In this document: piece after piece, positions 41,831 to 49,829 of the stretch | Layout: the number at the start of each line of letters is the position of its first letter | How positions within the stretch are numbered: position 1 is the stretch's first letter | Notes under the pieces: model-generated | What the model was told of the DNA's origin: nothing | Databases searched by the model: none | The model's input: only the letters and a program-made list of their open reading frames with translations | Program-made: the position numbers and the translations under genes | Assembly (NCBI RefSeq): GCF_030412965.1 | Contig: NZ_JAUHJQ010000003.1 | Coordinates: 1 to 64,000, forward strand | Length of the DNA: 64,000 nucleotides | Direction of reading: 5' to 3' | Origin: Nocardioides oceani | GTDB taxonomy: Bacteria > Actinomycetota > Actinomycetes > Propionibacteriales > Nocardioidaceae

Positions 41831-42689
41831 CACCTCACCCGCGGCGCCCTGGACGCCGAGCCTGCGCGAGCTCGAGCGGCGTGCCCTGCGCCGGCGCCGC
41901 CGGCTCTTCTCCCAGGTGATCGCGACCGGCCTGGTCCTGCTCGTCCTGCTCGTCCTGGTGGTGGCCGTCCGGTCCTCGCCGGGGTGGCCGAACGTGCGCG
42001 AGCTGTTCTTCTCCTGGGAGCACGCCCGCGACGCCTTCCCCGAGATCGCCTCGGGGTTCTGGCTCAACGTCCAGCTGTTCGTCGTCTGCGAGGTCGTCAT
42101 CCTCGTCCTCGGCCTGCTGGTGGCGCTCGCCCGCGTCGCCCGCTCGCCGTGGCTGGCGCCCGTGCGGGTGCTCGCCGTCGTCTACACCGACCTGCTCCGC
42201 GGCATCCCCACCCTGCTGCTCGTGCTGATGCTCGGCTTCGGCATGCCTGCGCTCGGCCTGCAGGGCGTCCCCATCAGCGGCACCTTCTGGGCCGGAGTCG
42301 CGCTCGTGCTCTCCTACAGCGCGTACGTCGCCGAGGTCTTCCGCGCCGGCATCGACTCCGTCCACCCCTCCCAGGTCGCCTCCGCCCAGGCCCTCGGCCT
42401 GAGCCGCCCGCAGGCGCTGCGCCACGTCGTCGTCCCGCAGGCGGTCCGCCGGGTCGTCCCGCCGCTGCTCAACGACTTCGTGTCCCTGCAGAAGGACACC
42501 GCCCTGGTCTCCGCGGTGGCCGTCTTCGACGCGGTCTTCGCCGCGCGCGACTCCGCGGCCTACAACTTCAACTACACGCCCTACGTCGTCGTCGCCGCGT
42601 TCTTCGTCGTGCTGACCGTGCCGCTCGCCCGCCTCACCGACTGGCTGCAGCGGCGCTGGCTGGCGCGGGAGAGGGCGGGCCAGCTGTGA
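41823..42689 (+). CDS. Amino-acid ABC transporter permease
   Basis: This 288-aa protein is a HisM/GlnP-type permease with five or so transmembrane helices and the coupling (EAA) loop YSAYVAEVFRAGIDSVHPSQ ... ASAQALGLSRPQALRHVVVP (about 155-205). TTG at 41823 is the best start, overlapping the binding-protein stop by 8 nt. The usual family start is close to this point. It probably forms a homodimer, since only one permease gene is present. Confidence 0.9.
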   Translation: MTDTSPAAPWTPSLRELERRALRRRRRLFSQVIATGLVLLVLLVLVVAVRSSPGWPNVRELFFSWEHARDAFPEIASGFWLNVQLFVVCEVVILVLGLLVALARVARSPWLAPVRVLAVVYTDLLRGIPTLLLVLMLGFGMPALGLQGVPISGTFWAGVALVLSYSAYVAEVFRAGIDSVHPSQVASAQALGLSRPQALRHVVVPQAVRRVVPPLLNDFVSLQKDTALVSAVAVFDAVFAARDSAAYNFNYTPYVVVAAFFVVLTVPLARLTDWLQRRWLARERAGQL

Positions 42690-43438
42690 ACGCACCCTCC
42701 TCGTCGGCCCTGCTGGAGGTCCGCGGCCTGCGCAAGACGTACGGCGACCGGCTGGTGCTCGACTCCGTCGACCTCGACGTCCACCCCCACGACGTGGTCT
42801 GCCTGATCGGCTCGTCCGGCTCCGGGAAGTCGACCCTCCTGCGCTGCCTGGACCTGCTCGAGGACATCGACGACGGCACGATCCGGCTGTCGGGGCACGA
42901 GATCTCCGACCCCACCGTCGACCCGCGGGAGGTCCGCAAGCGGGTGGGCATGGTGTTCCAGGCCTACAACCTGTTCCCGCACCTCTCGGTCCTCGACAAC
43001 TGCACCCTCTCCCCGCGCCGGGTCCACGGGCTGGGGAAGGCCGAGGCCGAGGCGCGGGCCCTGGAGCTGCTGGAGCAGTTCGGCCTCGCCGAGCACGCCC
43101 GCAAGCACCCCGACCGCCTCTCCGGCGGCCAGCAGCAGCGGGTCGCGCTCGTCCGTGCGCTGTGCACCCGTCCCGAGCTGCTGCTCCTCGACGAGATCAC
43201 CGCGGCCCTGGACCCCGAGCTGGTCGGCGAGGTGCTCACCATCGTCCGCGACCTCGCCCGCGCCGGCACGACGATGGTGCTCGCCACCCACGAGATGGCC
43301 TTCGCCCGCGACGTCGCCACCAAGGTCTGCTTCCTCCACCAGGGTCGGATCCTCGAGCAGGGCCCGCCCGACCGGCTCTTCACCACCCCCCGCGAGGAGC
43401 GGACCCGCCAGTTCCTCGCCCGCGTCCTCCCCGCCTGA
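42686..43438 (+). CDS. Amino-acid ABC transporter ATP-binding protein
   Basis: This 250-aa ATPase has Walker A GSSGSGKST (Lys48), the Q loop VFQAYNLFPHLSV, signature LSGGQQQR and Walker B LLLLDEITAALDPE, where the usual Pro after Glu is Ile. The H loop is in ATHEMAF. It is coupled to the permease by a GTGA overlap. All three components of a polar amino-acid importer are thus present and intact. Confidence 0.93.
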   Translation: MNAPSSSALLEVRGLRKTYGDRLVLDSVDLDVHPHDVVCLIGSSGSGKSTLLRCLDLLEDIDDGTIRLSGHEISDPTVDPREVRKRVGMVFQAYNLFPHLSVLDNCTLSPRRVHGLGKAEAEARALELLEQFGLAEHARKHPDRLSGGQQQRVALVRALCTRPELLLLDEITAALDPELVGEVLTIVRDLARAGTTMVLATHEMAFARDVATKVCFLHQGRILEQGPPDRLFTTPREERTRQFLARVLPA

Positions 43439-43476
43439 GGCTGCCGGTCCCGTCCGTGGACGACCCCTCGCGACCG

Positions 43477-43493
43477 TGACAGTGGTTCTGTCA
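43477..43493. promoter_or_regulatory. TGACAG-N5-CTGTCA inverted repeat over a -10 region
   Basis: TGACAG (43477-43482) and CTGTCA (43488-43493) are perfect inverted repeats. The following CATCAT (43492-43497) ends 7 nt before the ATG at 43505, so a TetR-like repressor bound here would block a leaderless promoter. No regulator gene is adjacent. Confidence 0.5.
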
Positions 43494-43504
43494 TCATCCG
43501 CAGC

Positions 43505-44683
43505 ATGAGCGAGACGAGCGCGAGCACGAGCATCGAGCTGGGCCAGGGCACCGGACCGTTGCGCGGGGTGAAGGTCGTGGAGATCGCCGGCATCGGCCCG
43601 GGGCCGCACGCGTGCATGCTGCTGGCCGACCTCGGCGCCGACGTGATCCGGGTCGAGCGGCCGGGCGGGCAGCTGCTGGCCGGCGGCGCGCACAACCTGC
43701 TCAACCGCGGCCGGCCGAGCGTGGCGCTGGACCTGAAGAACCCCGAGGCGCGTGCGACCGTCCTGGAGCTGGTCGAGGGCGCCGACGTGCTCGTCGAGGG
43801 CATGCGCCCGGGCGTGATGGAGCGGCTCGGGCTCGGTCCGGAGGACTGCGCGGCGGTCAACGAGCGGCTCGTCTACGGCCGGATGACCGGCTGGGGCCAG
43901 GACGGCCCGCTCGCCCAGGCCGCCGGGCACGACATGAACTACATCGCGATCACCGGCACCCTCTTCGGCCTCGGCCAGGACAAGGGCAAGCCGCACTTCC
44001 CGAGCAACCTGGTCGGCGACTTCGGCGGCGGGTCGACGTACCTCGTCATCGGCATCCTCGCCGCGCTGCTCGAGGCGAAGGTCAGCGGCCGCGGCCAGAC
44101 CGTCGACGCGGCGATCGTCGACGGCACCGCCAGCCTCAACGCGATGACCGCGGCGTTCCTCGCGGGCGGGCAGTTCAAGGAGGAGCGGGCGGTCAACCTG
44201 CTCGACGGCGGCGCACCGTTCTACGACGTCTACGAGACCTCCGACGGCCGGCACATGTCGGTCGGGTCCCTGGAGCCGCAGTTCTTCGCCGAGCTCGTCC
44301 GGCTCCTCGGCGTCGAGGACCGCTGCCCGGGCCAGTTCGAGATGGAGCGCTGGGGCGAGATGCGCGCGCTGTTCACCGACACGTTCAGGAGCCGGACCCA
44401 GGCGGAGTGGGTCGAGGTGTTCGAGGGCACCGATGCCTGCGTGGCTGGCATCATCCCGATCAGCGAGGCGGCGGAGCACCCGCACATGGCGGCGCGCGGC
44501 GTCTTCGTGACCAAGGACGACCTCCTCCAGCCCACCCCGGCCCCCCGCTTCAGCCGCACGGAGGCGACGCTCACGCTGCCGCCCTCGCGCGAGGCCGGCG
44601 AGCACACCCGGGCGGCGCTGACCGCCTGGGGCGTCGCCGACGTCGACGGGCTGATCGAGCGCGGAGTGGCGGTCCAGGTCTGA
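43505..44683 (+). CDS. CaiB/BaiF CoA-transferase family, alpha-methylacyl-CoA racemase-like
   Basis: This 392-aa type III CoA-transferase-fold protein opens with GPLRGVKVVEIAGIGPGPHA and CMLLADLGADVIRVERPGG, then carries LLNRGRPSVALDLKNPEA, the catalytic Asp in AAGHDMNYIAITG (about 145) and GGGSTYLVIGILAALLEA. The GHD/NYIA block fits alpha-methylacyl-CoA racemase (Mcr), which epimerises 2-methylacyl-CoAs during branched-chain or sterol side-chain oxidation. Its TGA overlaps the start of the next gene. Confidence 0.9.
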   Translation: MSETSASTSIELGQGTGPLRGVKVVEIAGIGPGPHACMLLADLGADVIRVERPGGQLLAGGAHNLLNRGRPSVALDLKNPEARATVLELVEGADVLVEGMRPGVMERLGLGPEDCAAVNERLVYGRMTGWGQDGPLAQAAGHDMNYIAITGTLFGLGQDKGKPHFPSNLVGDFGGGSTYLVIGILAALLEAKVSGRGQTVDAAIVDGTASLNAMTAAFLAGGQFKEERAVNLLDGGAPFYDVYETSDGRHMSVGSLEPQFFAELVRLLGVEDRCPGQFEMERWGEMRALFTDTFRSRTQAEWVEVFEGTDACVAGIIPISEAAEHPHMAARGVFVTKDDLLQPTPAPRFSRTEATLTLPPSREAGEHTRAALTAWGVADVDGLIERGVAVQV

Positions 44684-45426
44684 AGCCCTTCCTCTTCCTC
44701 GGGACCCGTGCGGAGGACGCCGCCGCCGACGGGGAGTACGACGCCGTCCTCCTCGCCACCGGGCTCGACGAGCGCGACGTACGCCGCGTGCGGCTCGAGC
44801 AGCGGTCGCTGGCGGAGTCCCTGGGCGGCCCGGTCGACCTCGACGACTGGTCCGGCGTGGTGCTGGGCGGCGGGCCGTTCAACGTCAGCGACCCGCCCGA
44901 GGCGAAGTCGGGGGTCCAGCGGCGCGTCGAGGACGAGCTCGGCGAGCTGGCCGCCCGGGCGGTCGCCGCGGACCACCCGTTCCTCGGCTGCTGCTACGGC
45001 ATCGGCACCCTCGGCGTGCTGCCCGGCGGGGTGGTCGACCGGACCTACGGCGAGCCGATCGGCGCCGTGGACGTCACCTTGAGCGACGAGGGCCGGGCGG
45101 ACCCGCTGACCGGCGTGCTGCCGGCCCGCTTCGCGGCGTACCTCGGCCACAAGGAGGCCGTCTCCCGCCTCCCCGACGGCGCCGTGCTGCTCGCGTCCTC
45201 GGCGACGTGCCCGGTCCAGGCGTTCCGCATCGGCCGCAACGTCTACGCCACCCAGTTCCACCCCGAGCTCGACGTCGACGGGCTGTGCCTGCGCATCGAC
45301 GTCTACGAGCACCACGGGTACTTCGAGGCCGGCGGCGCCGAGGCGCTCAAGGCGCTCGCCCGCGCGGCGCACGTGACCGAGCCGGCCCGGCTGCTCACGC
45401 GCTTCGTCGAGCTCTACGCCCGGTGA
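44680..45426 (+). CDS. Class I glutamine amidotransferase-like protein with CTG start
   Basis: This 248-aa protein has the nucleophile elbow LGCCYGIGTLG (Cys about 106-107) and the His in ATQFHPELD (about 190), the class I amidotransferase pattern. Related actinobacterial proteins begin MKPFL; here the matching codon is CTG (44680), giving LKPFLFLGT, and it overlaps the racemase TGA as CTGA, just as ATGA and GTGA do elsewhere. No ATG, GTG or TTG exists in frame within the 10 codons before. It may hydrolyse or transfer amide nitrogen; the partner synthetase is not evident. Confidence 0.82.
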   Translation: MKPFLFLGTRAEDAAADGEYDAVLLATGLDERDVRRVRLEQRSLAESLGGPVDLDDWSGVVLGGGPFNVSDPPEAKSGVQRRVEDELGELAARAVAADHPFLGCCYGIGTLGVLPGGVVDRTYGEPIGAVDVTLSDEGRADPLTGVLPARFAAYLGHKEAVSRLPDGAVLLASSATCPVQAFRIGRNVYATQFHPELDVDGLCLRIDVYEHHGYFEAGGAEALKALARAAHVTEPARLLTRFVELYAR

Positions 45427-45498
45427 CCGGTCGGCCGGAGCGGCCGGTGAGGCGCGTCACTCTCGACGGGCTGTTGAACATCCGTCAATAATGGCCGC

Positions 45499-46998
45499 GT
45501 GAGCACCCCCCAGCACACCGAGCCCACCTCCGAGCCCACCTCCGAGCCGGCCGCCGAGCACACGCCCGAGCACATCGACGTCCTCGTCATCGGCGCCGGC
45601 CTGTCGGGCATCGGCGCGGCCTGCCGCCTGCGCGAGGAGCACCCGGGGCGGAGCCTCGCGCTGCTGGAGATGCGCGAGGTGAGCGGCGGGACGTGGGACC
45701 TGTTCCGTTACCCCGGCATCCGCTCGGACTCCGACATGTTCACCTTCGGCTACCGCTGGCGGCCCTGGCCGAGCGACACCGCGCTGGCCGACGGGCAGCT
45801 GATCCTCGACTACCTGCGCACCGTCGCCGCCGAGCACGGCGTGGACCGGCTGATCCGCTACCGGCACAAGGTCGTCGGCGCGTCGTGGGACTCCGGGACC
45901 GCCCGGTGGACGGTCCGCGTCGAGACCCCGGAGGGCGCGAGGACGTTCACGACCGGCCTGCTGTGGAGCTGCGCGGGCTACTACGACTACGAGGCCGGAC
46001 ACTCGCCGGTCTTCCCGGGCCAGGAGGAGTACGCCGGCCGGCTGGTGCACCCGCAGCAGTGGCCCGAGGACCTCGACACGACCGGCAAGAAGGTCGTCGT
46101 GATCGGCAGCGGGGCCACCGCGGTCACGCTCGTCCCGGCGCTGGCCGGCACCGCGGAGCACGTCACGATGCTGCAGCGCTCGCCGACGTACATCCTCTCC
46201 CGGCCGGGCCGCGACCCCTGGGCCAAGGCGCTCGCGAAGCTGCCGGCGCGGATCAGCTACCCGATCGTGCGGTGGAAGAACATCCTGCTCGCGATCGGCA
46301 CCTACAAGCTGGCCAAGACCAGGCCGCAAGTCGTCAAGGGCGTCGTGCGCGCCGGCGTGAAGCGGCAGCTGCCCGAGCACGTGGACGTCGACACGCACTT
46401 CAAGCCGTCGTACGACCCGTGGGACCAGCGGCTGTGCTTCGTCCCGGACGGCGACCTGTTCAAGGTGCTGCGCAGCGGTGACGCCTCGATCGTGACCGCG
46501 GCGATCGACACGTTCACCGAGACGGGGATCCGGCTGACCGACGGCAGCGAGCTCGAGGCGGACGTCGTCGTGAGCGCCACCGGCCTGCGGCTGCAGCCCT
46601 TCGGCGGGATCCCGCTCGAGGTCGACGGCCGGCCGGTCGAGCTGTCGGAGACGATGTCGTACAAGGCGCTGATGCTCAGCGGCATCCCGAACTTCGTCTA
46701 CACGATCGGCTACACCAACGCCTCGTGGACGCTCAAGGCCGACCTCGTCGCCGACTACGTCTGCCGGATGCTGCGCCACCTCGACGAGACCGGGAAGCGC
46801 TCCTTCGTCGCCGACCGGGACCCCGCGGTGGGTGAGCGCCCGTTCCTCGACTTCTCCTCCGGCTACGTGCAGCGCGCGCTCGACGGCCTGCCCCGCCAGG
46901 GCGACCGGGCGCCGTGGAAGCTCGACCAGAACTACCTCACCGACGTGCGCACGATCCGCCGCGACGCGATCGACGACGGGGTGCTGACCTTCCGCTGA
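45499..46998 (+). CDS. Flavin-containing (Baeyer-Villiger-type) monooxygenase
   Basis: This 499-aa enzyme has an FAD site DVLVIGAGLSGIGAACRL (about 27-44), GTWDLFRYPGIRSDSDMFTF (about 65-85), the NADPH site VVVIGSGATAVTLVPAL (about 195) and an ATGL motif near 355. These match the FMO/BVMO family common in mycobacteria and relatives. It inserts oxygen into ketones or soft nucleophiles; the substrate is unknown. The N terminus holds a Pro/Glu/Thr repeat (EPTSEPTSEP). AATAAT sits 6 nt before the GTG, so the mRNA may be leaderless. Confidence 0.9.
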   Translation: MSTPQHTEPTSEPTSEPAAEHTPEHIDVLVIGAGLSGIGAACRLREEHPGRSLALLEMREVSGGTWDLFRYPGIRSDSDMFTFGYRWRPWPSDTALADGQLILDYLRTVAAEHGVDRLIRYRHKVVGASWDSGTARWTVRVETPEGARTFTTGLLWSCAGYYDYEAGHSPVFPGQEEYAGRLVHPQQWPEDLDTTGKKVVVIGSGATAVTLVPALAGTAEHVTMLQRSPTYILSRPGRDPWAKALAKLPARISYPIVRWKNILLAIGTYKLAKTRPQVVKGVVRAGVKRQLPEHVDVDTHFKPSYDPWDQRLCFVPDGDLFKVLRSGDASIVTAAIDTFTETGIRLTDGSELEADVVVSATGLRLQPFGGIPLEVDGRPVELSETMSYKALMLSGIPNFVYTIGYTNASWTLKADLVADYVCRMLRHLDETGKRSFVADRDPAVGERPFLDFSSGYVQRALDGLPRQGDRAPWKLDQNYLTDVRTIRRDAIDDGVLTFR

Positions 46999-47067
46999 GC
47001 GTTTCCGAGACGTCCTGCGCGGTCACCGGTGGTGCGTACCCGACCGCACGACCACAGGAGGTCAGAC

Positions 47068-47262
47068 ATGGGACTGGGCGACAAGCTGAGCAACAAGGCC
47101 GAGGAGCTCGGCGGCAAGGGCAAGGAGACCGCCGGCGACGCGACCGGTGACGACCAGCTCAAGGCGGAGGGCAAGGCCGACCAGTCGTCGGCCAACCTCA
47201 AGAACGCCGGCGAGAAGGTCAAGGACGCCGCGAGCGACGTCAAGGACGGCCTCACCAAGTAG
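47068..47262 (+). CDS. CsbD family stress protein
   Basis: This 64-aa hydrophilic protein (MGLGDKLSNKAEELGGKGKE and on) is rich in Lys, Ala, Gly and Asp, matching the CsbD general-stress family. AGGAGG lies 7 nt before the ATG. No role beyond stress induction is established for the family. It is followed by a strong hairpin at 47319-47349. Confidence 0.88.
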   Translation: MGLGDKLSNKAEELGGKGKETAGDATGDDQLKAEGKADQSSANLKNAGEKVKDAASDVKDGLTK

Positions 47263-47318
47263 GGGCATTCCCGCCCCGACGGAGAGACATCTCACCCCGC
47301 GTCGATGGGGTGATGTGC

Positions 47319-47349
47319 GGGCCGCATCCCTACAGTGGGGATGCGGCCC
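47319..47349 (+). terminator. 12-bp hairpin after csbD, before the second helicase
   Basis: GGGCCGCATCCC (47319-47330) pairs perfectly with GGGATGCGGCCC (47338-47349). A weaker stem (ACATC..CACCCC with GGGGTG..TGT) lies just upstream at about 47287-47316. This may terminate csbD. It also encloses TACAGT (47331-47336), a possible -10 box for the helicase, so an operator or 5' leader role cannot be excluded. Confidence 0.6.
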
Positions 47350-47461
47350 GTTCCTGTCCCGCCCCGGAGCCGCATCTCCATGCGTTCGAGCACTGCCCTG
47401 CAGCAGCTCCGCGCCGTCCCATGGCGAGACACCCGCCACGAGACGGATCTGTCACCCCTTC

Positions 47462-48967
47462 ATGCCTGCCTTCACCACCCTCGGCGTCCCCGCCGACCTC
47501 ACCGCCGTCCTCGGGGACCGCGGCATCACCGAGCCCACCCCGATCCAGGCCAAGACGCTGCCGGACTCCCTCGCGGGTCGCGACGTCCTGGGCCGCGGCC
47601 GCACCGGCTCCGGCAAGACCTACGCCTTCCTCCTCCCGCTCGTCGCCCGCCTGGCCGCCTCCGGCCGGCCCGCGACGGCCCGCAAGCCGCGCGCGCTCGT
47701 GCTGGCCCCGACCCGCGAGCTGGTCGGCCAGATCGAGGAGTCGCTCAAGCCGCTCGCCGAGGCCGCCGGCCTCACCACGCTGACCGTCTTCGGCGGCGTC
47801 GGCCAGAACCCTCAGGTCCGCGGCCTCCGCGCCGGCGTCGACATCGTGCTGGCCTGCCCCGGCCGCCTCGAGGACCTCATCGGCCAGGGTCACTGCGACC
47901 TCGGCGCGGTGGAGGTCACCGTGCTCGACGAGGCCGACCACATGGCCGACCTCGGCTTCCTCCCGGCCGTGCGCCGCCTGCTGGACGCCACCCCGTCCCG
48001 CGGCCAGCGGCTGCTGTTCTCCGCCACCCTCGACAAGGCCATCGACGTCCTGGTCAAGCGGTTCCTCCACGAGCCGGTCGTCCACCAGGCCGACTCCGCG
48101 CAGTCGCCGGTCAGCGCGATGGACCACCACGTCCTGCACCTCGCCCGCGAGCACCGGATCCCCGTGCTCGTCGACCTGGCCAGCGCGCCCGGCCGCACGG
48201 TCGTCTTCACCCGCACCAAGCACGGCGCCAAGGCACTGACCCGCCAGCTGAACAAGTCCGGCGTCCCGACCGTCGAGCTCCACGGCAACCTGAGCCAGAA
48301 CGCCCGCACCCGCAACATGGAGGCGTTCCACTCCGGCAAGGCCAGCACGCTGGTCGCCACCGACATCGCCGCCCGTGGCATCCACGTCGACGACGTCGCC
48401 CTCGTCGTCCACGCCGACCCGCCCGCCGAGCACAAGGCCTACCTGCACCGCTCGGGCCGCACCGCCCGGGCCGGCGCCGCAGGCACGGTCGTCACCCTCA
48501 TGACCGACGAGCAGGTCCGCGACGTGCGCGACCTGACCCGTGCGGCCGGCATCAAGCCGACCATCACGCGCGTCGCGACCGCCGCCGACCCGGTGCTCGT
48601 CGCGCTGGCCCCCGGCGAGCGGCAGACGGTCCCCGGCGGCCTCGTCGTCGAGGCTCCCGCGACGCCCGCCGGCGGCGGTCGCAGCGGTGGCAACGGTGGC
48701 GGCAACGGCGGGGGCGCGGCTCGCTCCGGCTCCGGCCGGCGCTCCTCGCGCGGCGGCCGCGGTCGCTCCGGTGGCCAGGGCGGCTCCGGCCAGGGTGGCT
48801 CCGGCGCGGGCAGCTCGGCCAAGAACGGTGCCCCGTCCTCGGCCGGCGCCAAGGGCGGCTCGGGCGGCCAGGGCGGTCGCGGGCGGCGTACGGGTGGCGC
48901 CTCAGGCGGCTCCTCCGCCGGTGGCGGCCGTCACAGCGCCTCGTCCTTCAGCTCCGGCCGGCGCTGA
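47462..48967 (+). CDS. DEAD-box RNA helicase with Gly/Ser/Arg-rich tail (RhlE-like)
   Basis: This 501-aa helicase has motif I GRTGSGKT (Lys52), PTRELV, DEADH (156-160), SAT, and the second-domain motifs ATDIAARGIHVDDV and HRSGRTARAG. After about residue 400 the tail is a low-complexity Gly/Ser/Arg region (GGGRSGGNGGGNGGGAARSG and further), typical of RNA binding or phase separation. It lacks the DbpA domain of the helicase at 9171, so the two are not redundant in layout. No good Shine-Dalgarno precedes ATG 47462. Confidence 0.9.
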   Translation: MPAFTTLGVPADLTAVLGDRGITEPTPIQAKTLPDSLAGRDVLGRGRTGSGKTYAFLLPLVARLAASGRPATARKPRALVLAPTRELVGQIEESLKPLAEAAGLTTLTVFGGVGQNPQVRGLRAGVDIVLACPGRLEDLIGQGHCDLGAVEVTVLDEADHMADLGFLPAVRRLLDATPSRGQRLLFSATLDKAIDVLVKRFLHEPVVHQADSAQSPVSAMDHHVLHLAREHRIPVLVDLASAPGRTVVFTRTKHGAKALTRQLNKSGVPTVELHGNLSQNARTRNMEAFHSGKASTLVATDIAARGIHVDDVALVVHADPPAEHKAYLHRSGRTARAGAAGTVVTLMTDEQVRDVRDLTRAAGIKPTITRVATAADPVLVALAPGERQTVPGGLVVEAPATPAGGGRSGGNGGGNGGGAARSGSGRRSSRGGRGRSGGQGGSGQGGSGAGSSAKNGAPSSAGAKGGSGGQGGRGRRTGGASGGSSAGGGRHSASSFSSGRR

Positions 48968-49020
48968 GCGCAGGCCCCGGTGCCGACGTGGGCCGTGGCG
49001 CCGTCCGTAAGGTCGGTGTC

Positions 49021-49716
49021 GTGAGCCCCGTCGGAACCTGGCTGCGCCGAGCGCTGTGGGACGTCGTCCCGCGCGACCACCGCCAGACCGCCGCCGCCCT
49101 GCGGCGGCGGCAGGTGGTGACGATCGCCTTCGTGGTGCTCGGCGCGCTGGTGCTCGGCTTCTCGCTGCGCATCGACCCGGGCAGCGGCTGGTTCTACGTG
49201 TCCACCGCCGCCCTCGCCGGGGTGTGGACGGTCGGCGCGTTCGCGTCCGGCCCGCTCCACCTCGGCCGGATCGCCTGGCGCGACCGGCTCAGCCGGCCCG
49301 TCGTCACGCCGGTGCTGCTCGGCGCCGCGATCGTGGCGGTGTTCGTGGTCGGCGGGCTGGTGATCCGGGAGATCCCGTTCCTGCAGCGGCAGGTCAGCTC
49401 CGTGCTCGACTACGCCGACCAGGGCTCGCTGCCGCTGCTCGTGCTGATCACCGCGGTCAACGGCATCGCCGAGGAGCTGTTCTTCCGCGGCGCGGCGTAC
49501 GCCGCCATCCCGCACCGCCCGGTGCTGTGGACGACCATCGCGTACGTCGTCGCCACCGCCGCCACCGGCAACGTGATGCTCGCCTTCGCAGCCATCCTCC
49601 TCGGCGTGGTCGTCGGCCTCGAGCGGCGTGCCTCCGGCGGGATCCTCGCGCCGATCCTCACCCACTGCACGTGGTCGGTCTCGATGCTGCTCGTCCTGCC
49701 GCCGATCATCGGCTGA
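49021..49716 (+). CDS. CPBP family intramembrane metalloprotease
   Basis: This 231-aa protein has about six transmembrane helices and the CPBP (Abi) motif 1 in AEELFFRGAAYAAI (EExxxR, about 154), with a later His in THCTWSVSMLL. The family cleaves substrates within membranes (for example Rce1) or confers bacteriocin self-immunity. TAAGGT (49008-49013) lies 7 nt before the GTG and no Shine-Dalgarno is present. It stands alone after the helicase. Confidence 0.88.
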   Translation: MSPVGTWLRRALWDVVPRDHRQTAAALRRRQVVTIAFVVLGALVLGFSLRIDPGSGWFYVSTAALAGVWTVGAFASGPLHLGRIAWRDRLSRPVVTPVLLGAAIVAVFVVGGLVIREIPFLQRQVSSVLDYADQGSLPLLVLITAVNGIAEELFFRGAAYAAIPHRPVLWTTIAYVVATAATGNVMLAFAAILLGVVVGLERRASGGILAPILTHCTWSVSMLLVLPPIIG

Positions 49717-49727
49717 GCGCGGGAAGT

Positions 49728-49809
49728 TTCATCGGCCGGCCGATGAACCTCCCGGCTGGCCGATGAAGTTTCATCGTCCTGCCGACAGTTCCAGCGGACG
49801 GCCGATGAA
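49728..49809. repeat. Array of GGCCGATGAA palindromes
   Basis: TTCATCGGCCGGCCGATGAA (49728-49747) is a perfect 20-bp palindrome. Two further GGCCGATGAA copies follow at 49758-49767 and 49800-49809, the first paired with TTTCATCG (49769-49776). The array fills the 113-nt gap between the convergent CPBP protease and NAD(P)-binding genes, so it may form the terminators of both. Confidence 0.75.
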
Positions 49810-49829
49810 ATTCGCGACTCGCAGACCCC

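Noticed and set aside
29829..43438. Horizontally acquired island judged by composition
   Set aside because: Codon and base use look like the neighbours by eye, and no flanking repeats, tRNA or integrase mark an island boundary.
47263..47461. A short protein gene starting at an ATG near 47335
   Set aside because: The frame is Arg/Pro/Ser-rich, lacks a Shine-Dalgarno and runs into the helicase gene in another frame.
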